Assembly (NCBI GenBank): GCA_938002965.1
Contig: CALKZY010000013.1
Location: 1-64,000, forward strand
Source of the DNA: an uncultured Acidimicrobiales bacterium
GTDB lineage: Bacteria > Actinomycetota > Acidimicrobiia > Acidimicrobiales > SZUA-35
Reading direction: 5' to 3'
DNA: 64,000 nt
Positions 1 through 7,579 of this stretch are shown here, piece by piece. The number at the start of each line of letters is the position of its first letter. Position 1 is the stretch's first letter. Below the pieces are notes generated by a model. It searched no databases, had not been told where the DNA came from, and saw only the letters and a list, made by a program, of their open reading frames with translations. Position numbers and translations under genes: made by a program.

Positions 1-1
1 A

Positions 2-91
2 ATCATCGTCACCGAAACCGGACAACTCCTACGGCACCTCACCCTCAACCCAGAACGCGACTACCAACCCCAAAAACCAGAAACCCCCTGA
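2..91 (+). mobile_element. C-terminal end of an IS481-like transposase (cut by window start)
   Basis: The first bases read as an open frame of 29 codons ending in TGA at 91. The peptide contains ETGQLLRHLTLNPERDYQP, the kind of tail seen in IS481-type DDE transposases of actinobacteria (…TGELLRELTLDPTRDYQP). Only the tail is visible, so the catalytic DDE residues and the IS ends cannot be checked, and I cannot tell an intact element from a remnant. It ends 48 bases from the 3' end of a tRNA gene. Confidence 0.6.
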
Positions 92-139
92 CACCGCGTA
101 GGTTCAGAGGGTTTCCAATGTCGCGAAGCACGACAAACG

Positions 140-222
140 TGGGCCGGGTAGGATTTGAACCTACGTAGGCGTAAGCCAGCGGAGTTACAGTCCGATCCCT
201 TTGGCCACTCGGGCACCGACCC
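140..222 (-). tRNA. tRNA-Tyr (GUA)
   Basis: On the minus strand the arms GGGTCGG (5') and CCGGCCC (3') pair over 7 bp with one G-T pair. The anticodon loop reads CTGTAA with anticodon GTA at 186-188. A T-loop GGTTCAAATCC and a long variable arm are present, as expected of bacterial tRNA-Tyr (class II). The discriminator base is A at 140, and CCA is not encoded. Confidence 0.95.
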
Positions 223-295
223 AGGAACAATTAGGTTACCCCGTCAACCCTCTGTTCGTGGCCGATTTCGGAACATTCGCGTCTAGGTTGTAGCC

Positions 296-790
296 ATGCC
301 GAGTTTCGACGTTGTTTCAGAAATAGATATGCAGGAAGTCCGCAACGCCGTTGACCAGACGGACCGTGAAGTAACCAACAGGTACGACTTCAAGGACACC
401 GGCTCAACTATCGAGCTGAAAGACTCCGACATGGTCATCAGCCTGGAATCAGCCAGTCAAGATCGCATGATGGCTTTCCGTCAGGTGCTTGAGGAGAAGC
501 TGATCAAGCGGAAGATCTCTCTCAAGTCAGTCGACTTCGGGGACGTCGAAGATGCAGCAGGTGGCCGGGCCCGGTTGACCGTGGACCTGAAAGCCGGTAT
601 CTCCTCCGAGATGGCAAAGAAGATCAACACCCACATCAAAGACATGAAGCTGAAGGGCATCCAGTCTCAGACCCAAGGCGATCAAGTTCGGGTGTCGAGC
701 AAGAAGCGTGACGCCCTGCAGGACGTCATCACTTCGCTCAAGGAAGCAGACTTCGACCTGCCCCTTCAGTTCGAGAACTTCAGGGACTGA
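296..790 (+). CDS. yajQ: YajQ family nucleotide-binding protein
   Basis: A 164-residue protein, the usual length for the YajQ/UPF0234 family. It starts with the characteristic MPSFDVVSEID and contains NRYDFKDT, and it ends FENFRD as family members do. The fold is two ferredoxin-like domains. Some members bind cyclic di-GMP and affect gene expression; others are described only as nucleotide or RNA binding. A GGDEF-EAL protein lies further along the window, so a c-di-GMP role is possible, but the sequence does not show it. ATG at 296 gives the canonical N-terminus. Confidence 0.93.
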   Translation: MPSFDVVSEIDMQEVRNAVDQTDREVTNRYDFKDTGSTIELKDSDMVISLESASQDRMMAFRQVLEEKLIKRKISLKSVDFGDVEDAAGGRARLTVDLKAGISSEMAKKINTHIKDMKLKGIQSQTQGDQVRVSSKKRDALQDVITSLKEADFDLPLQFENFRD

Positions 791-794
791 ACGG

Positions 795-1640
795 CTAGCT
801 CCGCCACTCTTCGGAACGCAACGCAGCCACGCGGGCTTCCGGCGCAGGGTGGGTGGCAAACATGTTGGACATGTTGATCCGTCGGTTAGCTAACGGGTTG
901 ACAATGTAGTGGCTGGCCTGAGGCGGCGGGACGCTGGACTCGATTTCAAGTGAGTAGCCGTGCAGTTTTTCCAGTGCTCGGGCCAACGGTTCACCGTCAT
1001 TCATCAGCTTGGCTGCTTGGCGGTCGGCTTCGAATTCACGGCTGCGACTGATGGCCATCTGAATGAGCGACGCCGCCATGGGGGCCAAGATGGCGAAGCC
1101 GATCATGACTATCGGGTTCCCATTGTCACGGTTCGAGCCTCTGCCCCTAGCCCCCCACATGGCCATATTGGCGGCGTAACTCAAGGTGGTGGCGATCATG
1201 GCCGCCACTGAACCAATGAGGATGTCGCGGTTGCGGATGTGAGCCAATTCGTGAGCCAAGACACCGCGGATCTCATCCCATGACAGCGTCCGCAGCAGTC
1301 CCTCGGTAACGCACACTGCGGCGTTCGACGGGTTTCGGCCAGTGGCAAAGGCGTTGGGCTGCTGCTCGGGACTGACGTACAACATGGGCATCGGCATTTC
1401 GGCTCGGGCGGTCAGCTCCTCCATGATGTCGAAGTACTCGGGAAGTTGAGAGCGCTCCACTGGTACGGCCCGGGCTGAGCGGATGGCGATCTTGTCGCTG
1501 AAGAAGAACGAGCCCCCGATCATCACCAGCGAGATGACGAAGGCGATTGTCAGGCCGCTCTGGCCGAAGAAGGAGCCGAATAACAGCAACAACCCGGCCA
1601 ACGCAGCAAGCAACGCAGCGGTTTTGACTCCGTTTCTCAT
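795..1640 (-). CDS. htpX: HtpX-like M48 zinc metalloprotease (membrane)
   Basis: 281 residues. Two N-terminal hydrophobic segments (about 7-25 and 29-48) are followed by the M48 domain. The zinc site is HELAH at about 130-134, with the third ligand in SREFEAD near residue 204. A further hydrophobic segment follows the HExxH helix, as in HtpX. Members degrade damaged membrane proteins on the cytoplasmic face. The length and the early PNAFATGRNP motif fit the family closely. It converges with yajQ, with 4 bases between the stop codons, and is transcribed in the same direction as the sigma/anti-sigma pair upstream. Confidence 0.92.
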   Translation of the reverse strand: MRNGVKTAALLAALAGLLLLFGSFFGQSGLTIAFVISLVMIGGSFFFSDKIAIRSARAVPVERSQLPEYFDIMEELTARAEMPMPMLYVSPEQQPNAFATGRNPSNAAVCVTEGLLRTLSWDEIRGVLAHELAHIRNRDILIGSVAAMIATTLSYAANMAMWGARGRGSNRDNGNPIVMIGFAILAPMAASLIQMAISRSREFEADRQAAKLMNDGEPLARALEKLHGYSLEIESSVPPPQASHYIVNPLANRRINMSNMFATHPAPEARVAALRSEEWRS

Positions 1641-1657
1641 GCTCTAAATCTATTACG

Positions 1658-2947
1658 TCAGCCGTACAGTAACAGGAAGCCTGCTGTGAAATCCTCGAAC
1701 GTGGTTGGATCAGCCTGGCGACCGAGAGTGGCCACGCCTCCGTCGTCGATCTCATTCAACGTAATACAGCCAAGCTCAGCGGTCCCAGCGGCGGTTGAGA
1801 GCTTCGACCGAACGTCGTCGGTGATGTCGTCCATCCACGGGGGCCGTTCAAGGCCAGCGGTCTCAGGAGAATTGGTCCGGGATCCCGACAAGGACAACGC
1901 CTCGGCGTAGAGACAGGTGCTCTGCCAGAACTCTCGCATTACCAAGATGTCTTCACCGTTGGACGTGATATGTCCGTTGTAGATCCAGTCCGGCCCATCG
2001 GTGTCGGTGATAACTCGGCGTTCGACTTCAATCAGCTCATCGGTCTCAAGGTTGAGAGCCAGGATGGAGACCTCAAGGTGGACGTCCTCACCCGGAGCCG
2101 GTGCGAGGTTCACAAGCTGATCAATGAACAAGTAGAACGTTCCCTCGACCGACGCAAGGTCAGTAGGCCACCGTTGAACCACCTCGGCGTCAATTGATGG
2201 GAGCTCGATGGGCACGAGCGAGCCGTCGGATCGCTGATGGAGAAGGCCTGCTTCGGCGTCGATAACGAGAGATCCGCCGTACCCGTCGCTCAGCACTTGG
2301 CCCGGTGCGGCCTGACCGGCGGTGCCGGGGTCGCCGCAGTCCGTACCGGTGTACACGAACTCCGGCCCGGCGACGGTGGCCAGATCCTCGCTGAAACCAA
2401 ACATGCGGAGTTCTTCGAGGGACTGCTGTTGCCCTTCGGATTCGTACGAGCCTTGGGCCCGTACCCGTAAGCCATCAGCCTGTCCTTCACCTCGGAAGCG
2501 AAAGACAAACCCAGGGTCGTCGGTGCTGCCTCGCACTCGACTCTCGTCGACCGAGACGTTTCCGTCTTCCTCCAGGCTCACTGCAAGCGTGCCTGCTCCT
2601 GAAGTGTTGTCGTAACCAAAGCACAGTTCAGACGCAGCGGAAAGAGCCGCAATGATCGGCTGCGACGGTGCGCTTGCGGCGGTCGTGGACGACGCGTCCG
2701 CAGCGTCGCCAACATCAAGATCGACTGACAGCGACCCGTCGGCGGCTTCGACCACGCTCGATGAACCGTTGACGGTATTGAGCAGACCGACGGCACCAAC
2801 GGCCAGCACAGCAAGAGAGGCTAGACCGGAGCCCACCCGCTTGTTGTGAGCCCGCGTTTGTGCCCGGGCGGCGATGGCCCCAAAGTCAGGCGAACCGTAC
2901 TGTTGAATAGTCAAGGCTCGCTGGAAGCGTGCTTCGAGATCGGTCAC
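1658..2947 (-). CDS. Single-pass membrane protein, probable anti-sigma partner
   Basis: 429 residues, GTG start. A short cytoplasmic N-terminus (1-37, starting MTDLEARFQRAL) resembles the head of ECF-linked anti-sigma proteins. One membrane helix at about 38-60 (SGLASLAVLAVGAVGLL) is followed by a long acidic extracytoplasmic domain without a family I recognise. That domain has few cysteines and many Asp, Glu, Gly and Ser residues. The GTGA start overlaps the stop of the upstream sigma-factor gene, so the two are translationally coupled. Topology and coupling suggest an anti-sigma factor, but no zinc-binding (ZAS) motif is visible, so the role is inferred from context. Confidence 0.6.
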   Translation of the reverse strand: MTDLEARFQRALTIQQYGSPDFGAIAARAQTRAHNKRVGSGLASLAVLAVGAVGLLNTVNGSSSVVEAADGSLSVDLDVGDAADASSTTAASAPSQPIIAALSAASELCFGYDNTSGAGTLAVSLEEDGNVSVDESRVRGSTDDPGFVFRFRGEGQADGLRVRAQGSYESEGQQQSLEELRMFGFSEDLATVAGPEFVYTGTDCGDPGTAGQAAPGQVLSDGYGGSLVIDAEAGLLHQRSDGSLVPIELPSIDAEVVQRWPTDLASVEGTFYLFIDQLVNLAPAPGEDVHLEVSILALNLETDELIEVERRVITDTDGPDWIYNGHITSNGEDILVMREFWQSTCLYAEALSLSGSRTNSPETAGLERPPWMDDITDDVRSKLSTAAGTAELGCITLNEIDDGGVATLGRQADPTTFEDFTAGFLLLYG

Positions 2948-3546
2948 GCTTCACCCCCGGCATAGCGAGGGGCGTACGCCTCGCCCAGGGTCTCGCGAAG
3001 ACTGGCCAAGCCGCGAGAAAGACGGCTCTTCACCGTTCCGGGGGAGATCTCCAATGCCGCTGCCGTGTCGGCTTCGGAGTAGTCCAGGACCATGCGGGCC
3101 ACCACCACCGCACGAAGTTTCATGGGCAACTCTCCGACGGCTGCAGCCAGGTCCGGGTCAGAGAAACTGTCCTCGTATTCCGTGGGAGGTCGGCGAGATG
3201 AGAGAAGCTCGATTTCACGACCCCGACGCCACTGCTTGCGGCGACCCCAGTTCAGGCCAACCCGGTAGACCCAGCCCGCCGGGTTCTTCATCGTCTCAAC
3301 TTTGGACCACCTCTCGAAGGCCCGGGCGAACGCCTCATCGGCCGCCTCTGAACCAAGATCCGGTGAGCCGAGTGCCCAGCCCAGGGCGTGAGCGACCGGG
3401 CCGTAGCTCTCCGCACAAAACTGCTCAAACGCAGCTCCGACCTTTGTTGTGACGATTGGGATCTGCGAAGTCACCGATGTTTTACCAAGTGTGGGCGCCG
3501 GCCAGGGATGGCCGCCTGGGAGTTCGAATGTCAGCAAAGCGCTCAC
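2944..3546 (-). CDS. ECF-type RNA polymerase sigma factor
   Basis: 200 residues as called from GTG. Region 2 runs about 36-100 (…EAADEAFARAFERWSKV…NPAGWVYRVGLN) and region 4 about 132-190, with a helix-turn-helix around SEADTAAALEISPGTVKSRLSRGLASLR. No region 3 or extra C-terminal domain is present. The first 30 residues are unlike the family and a later start near VTTKVGAAFEQF is possible. The gene overlaps its partner by 4 bases (GTGA). The closest general resemblance is to SigE/SACE-type actinobacterial ECF factors. The regulon cannot be read from this window. Confidence 0.88.
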   Translation of the reverse strand: MSALLTFELPGGHPWPAPTLGKTSVTSQIPIVTTKVGAAFEQFCAESYGPVAHALGWALGSPDLGSEAADEAFARAFERWSKVETMKNPAGWVYRVGLNWGRRKQWRRGREIELLSSRRPPTEYEDSFSDPDLAAAVGELPMKLRAVVVARMVLDYSEADTAAALEISPGTVKSRLSRGLASLRETLGEAYAPRYAGGEA

Positions 3547-3616
3547 ACCTAGTTAAAGACATGAGAGAACAGTAGCGTTCCGTTCCGGCCAACAATTATC
3601 GGGTAAGTTGAATTTT

Positions 3617-3664
3617 GGCCTAGTTGGAATAGGCCGGACGGATCAGGATTGGCCAGATATCTGG
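3617..3664. terminator. Two hairpins between acs and the sigma-factor gene
   Basis: GGCCTA (3617-3622) and TAGGCC (3630-3635) form a 6-bp stem. A perfect 12-base palindrome CCAGATATCTGG lies at 3653-3664, just past the acs stop. No U-tract follows in the minus-strand transcript, so these may end the acs message only weakly. Either could instead be a protein site in the leader of the sigma gene. Confidence 0.4.
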
Positions 3665-3669
3665 TGTGA

Positions 3670-5625
3670 TTAGTCCTCGTCGCCACCTTCAGCCGCCCGG
3701 CTGGCGATCTCGTTGACCACGCCGGGGTCGGCCAGCGTCGTGGTGTCGCCCAGTTCTCGGCCGTCGGCTACGTCACGCAGCAGGCGACGCATGATCTTGC
3801 CCGAGCGGGTCTTAGGCAGGTCGGGAACGATTATCACCGTTTTGGGTCGAGCGATCTTCCCTAGCTTGGTGCCAACGTGCTCACGTATCTCGTTGCCGAG
3901 CTCCAGCGAAGGCTCATTGCCTCCCCGCAGGATCACGTAGCCAATGATGGCCTGGCCCGTTACCTCGTCATTGGAGCCGACGACGGCAGCCTCGGCAACC
4001 GACGGGTGATCAACCAGAGCCGATTCGACTTCGGCGGTGGAAATACGATGACCTGACACGTTCATGACGTCGTCAACCCGGCCGAGCAGCCACAGGTAGC
4101 CGTCATCATCCAGCTTGGCGCCGTCACCGGCAAAGTACCGGCCCTCGAATCGAGACCAGTACGTGTCCTTGTATCGCTGCGGGTCACCCCAAATGCCGCG
4201 AAGCATGGAGGGCCACGGCTTAGTGATCGTCAGGTAGCCGCCACCATTGGAGACAACATTTCCGTCGTCGTCCACCAGTTCGGCGAACACGCCGGGAATC
4301 GGATGACAGGCCGAACCCGGCTTCGTGTTCGTCACCCCCGGCAACGGGGTGATCATGTTTCCGCCGGTTTCGGTTTGCCACCATGTGTCGACGATCGGTG
4401 TGTTCTCGCCACCAATGTGCTCGTGGTACCACATCCACGCCTCAGGGTTGATCGGCTCACCGACAGTGCCCAACACCCGCAAAGTAGACAGGTCGTGCTT
4501 CTCAGGCTCTTGAACTCCCCACTTCATGAACATCCGGATGGCGGTGGGAGCGGTATAGAGCTGGGTCACCTTGTAACGCTCGATGATGTCCCACAAGCGA
4601 TCTTTGTCCGGCGTGTCCGGCGTGCCCTCATACATGACCGACGTGACCCCGTTAGCCAGCGGGCCGTAGACGATGTAGCTGTGACCGGTCACCCAGCCGA
4701 TGTCGGCCGCACACCAGTAGATGTCGGTCTCGGGTTTGATGTCGAAGACGTACTTGTGGGTGAACGCCACCTGGGTGAGGTACCCGCCGACGGTGTGCAT
4801 GATGCCCTTAGGCTTGGCCGTGGTACCTGAGGTGTAAAGGATGTACAGCAGCTGCTCGGCGTCCATGGGCTCAGCCGGGCAGTCCTCGGAGGCATCGACC
4901 ATTGCCTCATGCCACCAGATATCGCGCCCGTCGACCATGTCCGGGTTGAGGTCGCAACGATTAGCCACAATGACCTTCTCCACCGATGGGGCACCGGAGG
5001 CCAAAGCAGCGTCCACCGTCGGCTTCAACGCGCTGGCTGCACCCTTACGGAAGCCACCGTCGGCGGTGATGATCACCTTCGCCTCGGCGTCATCGCAACG
5101 GTCGACAATGGCGTCGGCTGAGAAACCTCCAAAAATCACCGAGTGAGCAACGCCGATGCGGGCACAGCCCAACATGGCGATCGGCAGCTCCAGGATCATC
5201 GGCATGTAGATGGCGACCCGATCGCCCTTCTCCAGGCCAAGGCCTTTCAAGACGTTGGCGAACTTCTTCACTTCAGTCAGCAGCTCGGCGTAGGTCAGCG
5301 TCTTGGTGTCGCCCGGTTCGCCTTCCCACAGGTAGGCGACTTTGTCGCCGTTACCTGCTTCGACATGGCGGTCAAGGCAGTTGGCGGTGATATTCAGCTC
5401 GCCGCCCACAAACCATTTGGCGAACGGCAGATCCCACTCAAGGGTGGTGTCGAAGTCTTTGGACCAGGTCAGCAGCTCACGGGCCTGGCGGGCCCAAAAG
5501 GCCTCGTAGTCGGCGTCGGCTTCGGCGTACATCGATCGGTCGCCGGTGTTGGCCTGCCCAACGAAATGCTCCGGAGGCGGGAACACCCGGTTCTCATTCT
5601 CGAATACTCCGATCGTTTCCGACAT
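3670..5625 (-). CDS. acsA: Acetyl-CoA synthetase (AMP-forming)
   Basis: 651 residues, full family length. Converts acetate, ATP and CoA to acetyl-CoA through acetyl-AMP in the cytoplasm. Visible motifs: the P-loop TSGTTAKPKG (265-274, Ala where Gly is commoner), TWWQTETGG (414-422), and the hinge and CoA region GRVDDVMNVSGHRIST. PKTRSGKIMRR carries the conserved catalytic Lys at 610, which in studied homologues is inactivated by reversible acetylation. An AGTAGCC leader precedes ATG 5625. A TetR-type gene lies directly upstream on the same strand, with palindromes between them that resemble that regulator's own upstream site. Confidence 0.97.
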   Translation of the reverse strand: MSETIGVFENENRVFPPPEHFVGQANTGDRSMYAEADADYEAFWARQARELLTWSKDFDTTLEWDLPFAKWFVGGELNITANCLDRHVEAGNGDKVAYLWEGEPGDTKTLTYAELLTEVKKFANVLKGLGLEKGDRVAIYMPMILELPIAMLGCARIGVAHSVIFGGFSADAIVDRCDDAEAKVIITADGGFRKGAASALKPTVDAALASGAPSVEKVIVANRCDLNPDMVDGRDIWWHEAMVDASEDCPAEPMDAEQLLYILYTSGTTAKPKGIMHTVGGYLTQVAFTHKYVFDIKPETDIYWCAADIGWVTGHSYIVYGPLANGVTSVMYEGTPDTPDKDRLWDIIERYKVTQLYTAPTAIRMFMKWGVQEPEKHDLSTLRVLGTVGEPINPEAWMWYHEHIGGENTPIVDTWWQTETGGNMITPLPGVTNTKPGSACHPIPGVFAELVDDDGNVVSNGGGYLTITKPWPSMLRGIWGDPQRYKDTYWSRFEGRYFAGDGAKLDDDGYLWLLGRVDDVMNVSGHRISTAEVESALVDHPSVAEAAVVGSNDEVTGQAIIGYVILRGGNEPSLELGNEIREHVGTKLGKIARPKTVIIVPDLPKTRSGKIMRRLLRDVADGRELGDTTTLADPGVVNEIASRAAEGGDED

Positions 5626-5687
5626 GGCTACTCCTTTACCGTGACCAGGCGCCTAAGGGCCAGCCTGATTTTCCCCTTGGGCCGGGC

Positions 5688-5738
5688 ACTATCGATACCC
5701 GGCGGATCGAGACAAGTCTCGCCTACTGGGTCGATAGT
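5688..5738. promoter_or_regulatory. Nested inverted repeats upstream of acs
   Basis: Outer arms ACTATCGATACCC (5688-5700) and GGGTCGATAGT (5728-5738) are complementary except for a 2-base bulge. Between them sits a perfect palindrome CGAGAC-AA-GTCTCG (5708-5721). The outer arm shares ACTATCG with the palindrome in front of the TetR gene (6447-6463). I read this as a candidate operator for that regulator in the acs leader. A terminator for the TetR transcript is the alternative. Confidence 0.45.
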
Positions 5739-5816
5739 AGTTCCTGGGTTGATGTTGTTGCCACGCCCGACGTCCGATCGGTGTAAGAACATCCGTAGTC
5801 GGCGATGCCGACCCTG

Positions 5817-6443
5817 CTACAAGCTGGAAACCGACTTCGGGTTGTCAACGAGAGCCCTTGCCAGCATTTGGAGACCGACTTCGAATGCCGCCTCAGCATC
5901 GACCTGCTGGATATGGGAGAGATACTGCCGAACCTCAGGATCCTCGGCAGTGGGACAAGACTTCGCAGCCTCGGCGAGATCGGACACATATTGGTTGGTA
6001 AAGGCGAATCCGGTAACAAAAGCGGCTGTCAGACGGTAAGCCATAGCTGCCTCCTCAGGGTTCAAGCCGCGTCGGAGTAGTCGCGTTCCGCTCCACAACA
6101 CACCACGGGGCCCAGCCGGCGAGGTCGCCACCCTCCTGCTGTAAAGTTCAAGCGCCGCTGGATGCTCGAACATCCGGTGAATCGCCCGAAGCCAAGAGGC
6201 AAATGCATCGTCCGCTTCGTCAGGTGGGCCGGAGATGATCACGCTGTCATACAACCGCTCCAACATGACGTCCAGCAGATCGTCCTTGTTCTCAAAGTGG
6301 TAATACAGCGACATAGCATCAACATTGAGGCTCTCCCCCAAGCGGCGCATTGTCAGGTAATCGAACCCGTGGAGTTCAACCAACTTGAGTGCGGCATCGG
6401 CTATGACGGTACGGGAAAGCGGCAATCTACTGGCGGCGACCAT
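5817..6443 (-). CDS. TetR family transcriptional regulator
   Basis: 208 residues. The N-terminal HTH domain spans about 8-55 (LSRTVIADAALKLVELHGFDYLTMRRLGESLNVDAMSLYYHF, broken here by position only) and ends in the classic SLYYHFENKDDLL. The C-terminal half (about 75-200) is a helical ligand and dimer domain like the TetR_C class. It sits upstream of acs on the same strand and downstream of midA. A strong palindrome lies 3 bases before its ATG, suggesting autoregulation. The ligand is unknown. Confidence 0.92.
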   Translation of the reverse strand: MVAASRLPLSRTVIADAALKLVELHGFDYLTMRRLGESLNVDAMSLYYHFENKDDLLDVMLERLYDSVIISGPPDEADDAFASWLRAIHRMFEHPAALELYSRRVATSPAGPRGVLWSGTRLLRRGLNPEEAAMAYRLTAAFVTGFAFTNQYVSDLAEAAKSCPTAEDPEVRQYLSHIQQVDAEAAFEVGLQMLARALVDNPKSVSSL

Positions 6444-6446
6444 GAA

Positions 6447-6463
6447 TCGACTATCGTAGTCGA
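6447..6463. promoter_or_regulatory. Palindrome, likely TetR-type autoregulatory operator
   Basis: TCGACTA-TCG-TAGTCGA: perfect 7-base arms around a 3-base centre. It lies 3 bases upstream of the TetR ATG, between that gene and midA. Length, symmetry and position match operators of autoregulated TetR proteins. The half ACTATCG recurs in the acs leader. Confidence 0.55.
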
Positions 6464-6513
6464 AGCAACGCCATCAATGGTGTTAGCGATCAATGTGGTC
6501 AGAAAGCCAAGGC

Positions 6514-7488
6514 CTATTGCCCCCGCCAGAGCGCCACCAACCATGAGCCGAGGCCCGCCGAATCGGTTAGTGCGTCTGACTCCGCTATTCGGCTCCTCAT
6601 CCGAATAGCAGCCACGTCCGGCCGGGAGGCGTGAGCGGTCCAATACTCACGACCCTCGGCAACAAGAGCCTCAAGGCCGTGCCGGCGAAGAAAGTCCTCC
6701 TGGCGCTCAACGACAGCGCCGGAGGGAAGTTGATCAACGGCCACATCGGTCGTGATGTCACAAGGAACCGACTCGCCATAGAAGTCCTCGACCCGCTGAT
6801 GCTCACGATATGCCCGCATCCAGCCACCACGCTCGGCCAACGATGACGTAGACGACTCCCCATAGTCGATCATGCAGATCCGGCCCGGCCTTCGATCGAG
6901 CAGTCCCTGAACGAGCTCATGGGCCTCGTCGAGCAGCGGCAGCCGAGTACCGGGTGCAAGTTCGCCTGCGCCGGGCAGTCCCAGAACCCGGGCCGCGGCA
7001 GAATCAATGTCGAGGAGTGGGCGAATCTCCTCGCGTCCGGACTCGACGTACAATTCGCCAGGACCGGCTTCACCGATCTGCAGCACCCGAAACGGCACGT
7101 TGTCCAGCAGCTCGTTGCCCACAATCACGGCCTGTTCAAGACTCTCCGGCAGCTCACCATTGCCGTACTCTCCGGCCAAATCGACACCGACCAGGCGCCA
7201 CGACCGACAACCCTCATGATCAGCTCTGCCCTGAATGGCCAGATCCATCGACCGAAGGAGCGTGCCCGGCCCGGTTCCAAGGTCGACCACGGTGAATGGC
7301 TCCGGCGAATCCATCTCCTCCCACCAACTCAAGCAGGCGTTTAACATCACCTCACCGAACAGGGGCCCAACCTCGGGGCTGGTTATGAAGTCCCCTCGCC
7401 TCCGACCGGCCTGGCCTCCAACGGTATAGAAGCCGTCAGGGCCGTAGAGGCGGCGCTCCACGAAGCGGTCGAAGCGCTCAGCGCTCAT
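6514..7488 (-). CDS. midA: MidA/NDUFAF7-type SAM-dependent methyltransferase
   Basis: 324 residues, slightly shorter than the usual 350-390. The N-terminus (FDRFVERRLYGPDGFYT, GDFITSPEVGPLFGE) is diagnostic for COG1565/DUF185. The SAM-binding motif is DLGTGPGT at about 69-76 and the family motif GNELLDNVPFRVL follows. In mitochondria NDUFAF7 dimethylates one arginine of complex I subunit NDUFS2; the bacterial role is less settled. Here the gene follows nuoN of the nuo-A operon on the same strand, after a 91-base gap. NuoD-A carries that arginine (R69), so a complex I substrate is a reasonable inference. Confidence 0.9.
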   Translation of the reverse strand: MSAERFDRFVERRLYGPDGFYTVGGQAGRRRGDFITSPEVGPLFGEVMLNACLSWWEEMDSPEPFTVVDLGTGPGTLLRSMDLAIQGRADHEGCRSWRLVGVDLAGEYGNGELPESLEQAVIVGNELLDNVPFRVLQIGEAGPGELYVESGREEIRPLLDIDSAAARVLGLPGAGELAPGTRLPLLDEAHELVQGLLDRRPGRICMIDYGESSTSSLAERGGWMRAYREHQRVEDFYGESVPCDITTDVAVDQLPSGAVVERQEDFLRRHGLEALVAEGREYWTAHASRPDVAAIRMRSRIAESDALTDSAGLGSWLVALWRGQ

Positions 7489-7579
7489 CGGGCTTGAACA
7501 TCAAGTGGCGAATCACCAGGAGAGAGTCGTCTTAACAGCTTTCAGGCAGTCGCCTCACCACTGAGGGCCGGCCGCGATC

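Noticed and set aside
97-164. A 10-base match (CGTAGGTTCA) between the gap after the transposase tail and the tRNA-Tyr T-arm, as a possible attachment site
   Set aside because: Too short, in inverted orientation, and without a second end or integrase of the tyrosine type in view.
5143-6039. Long plus-strand frame opposite acs and the TetR gene
   Set aside because: It lies antisense to two well-recognised genes and has no family-like sequence.
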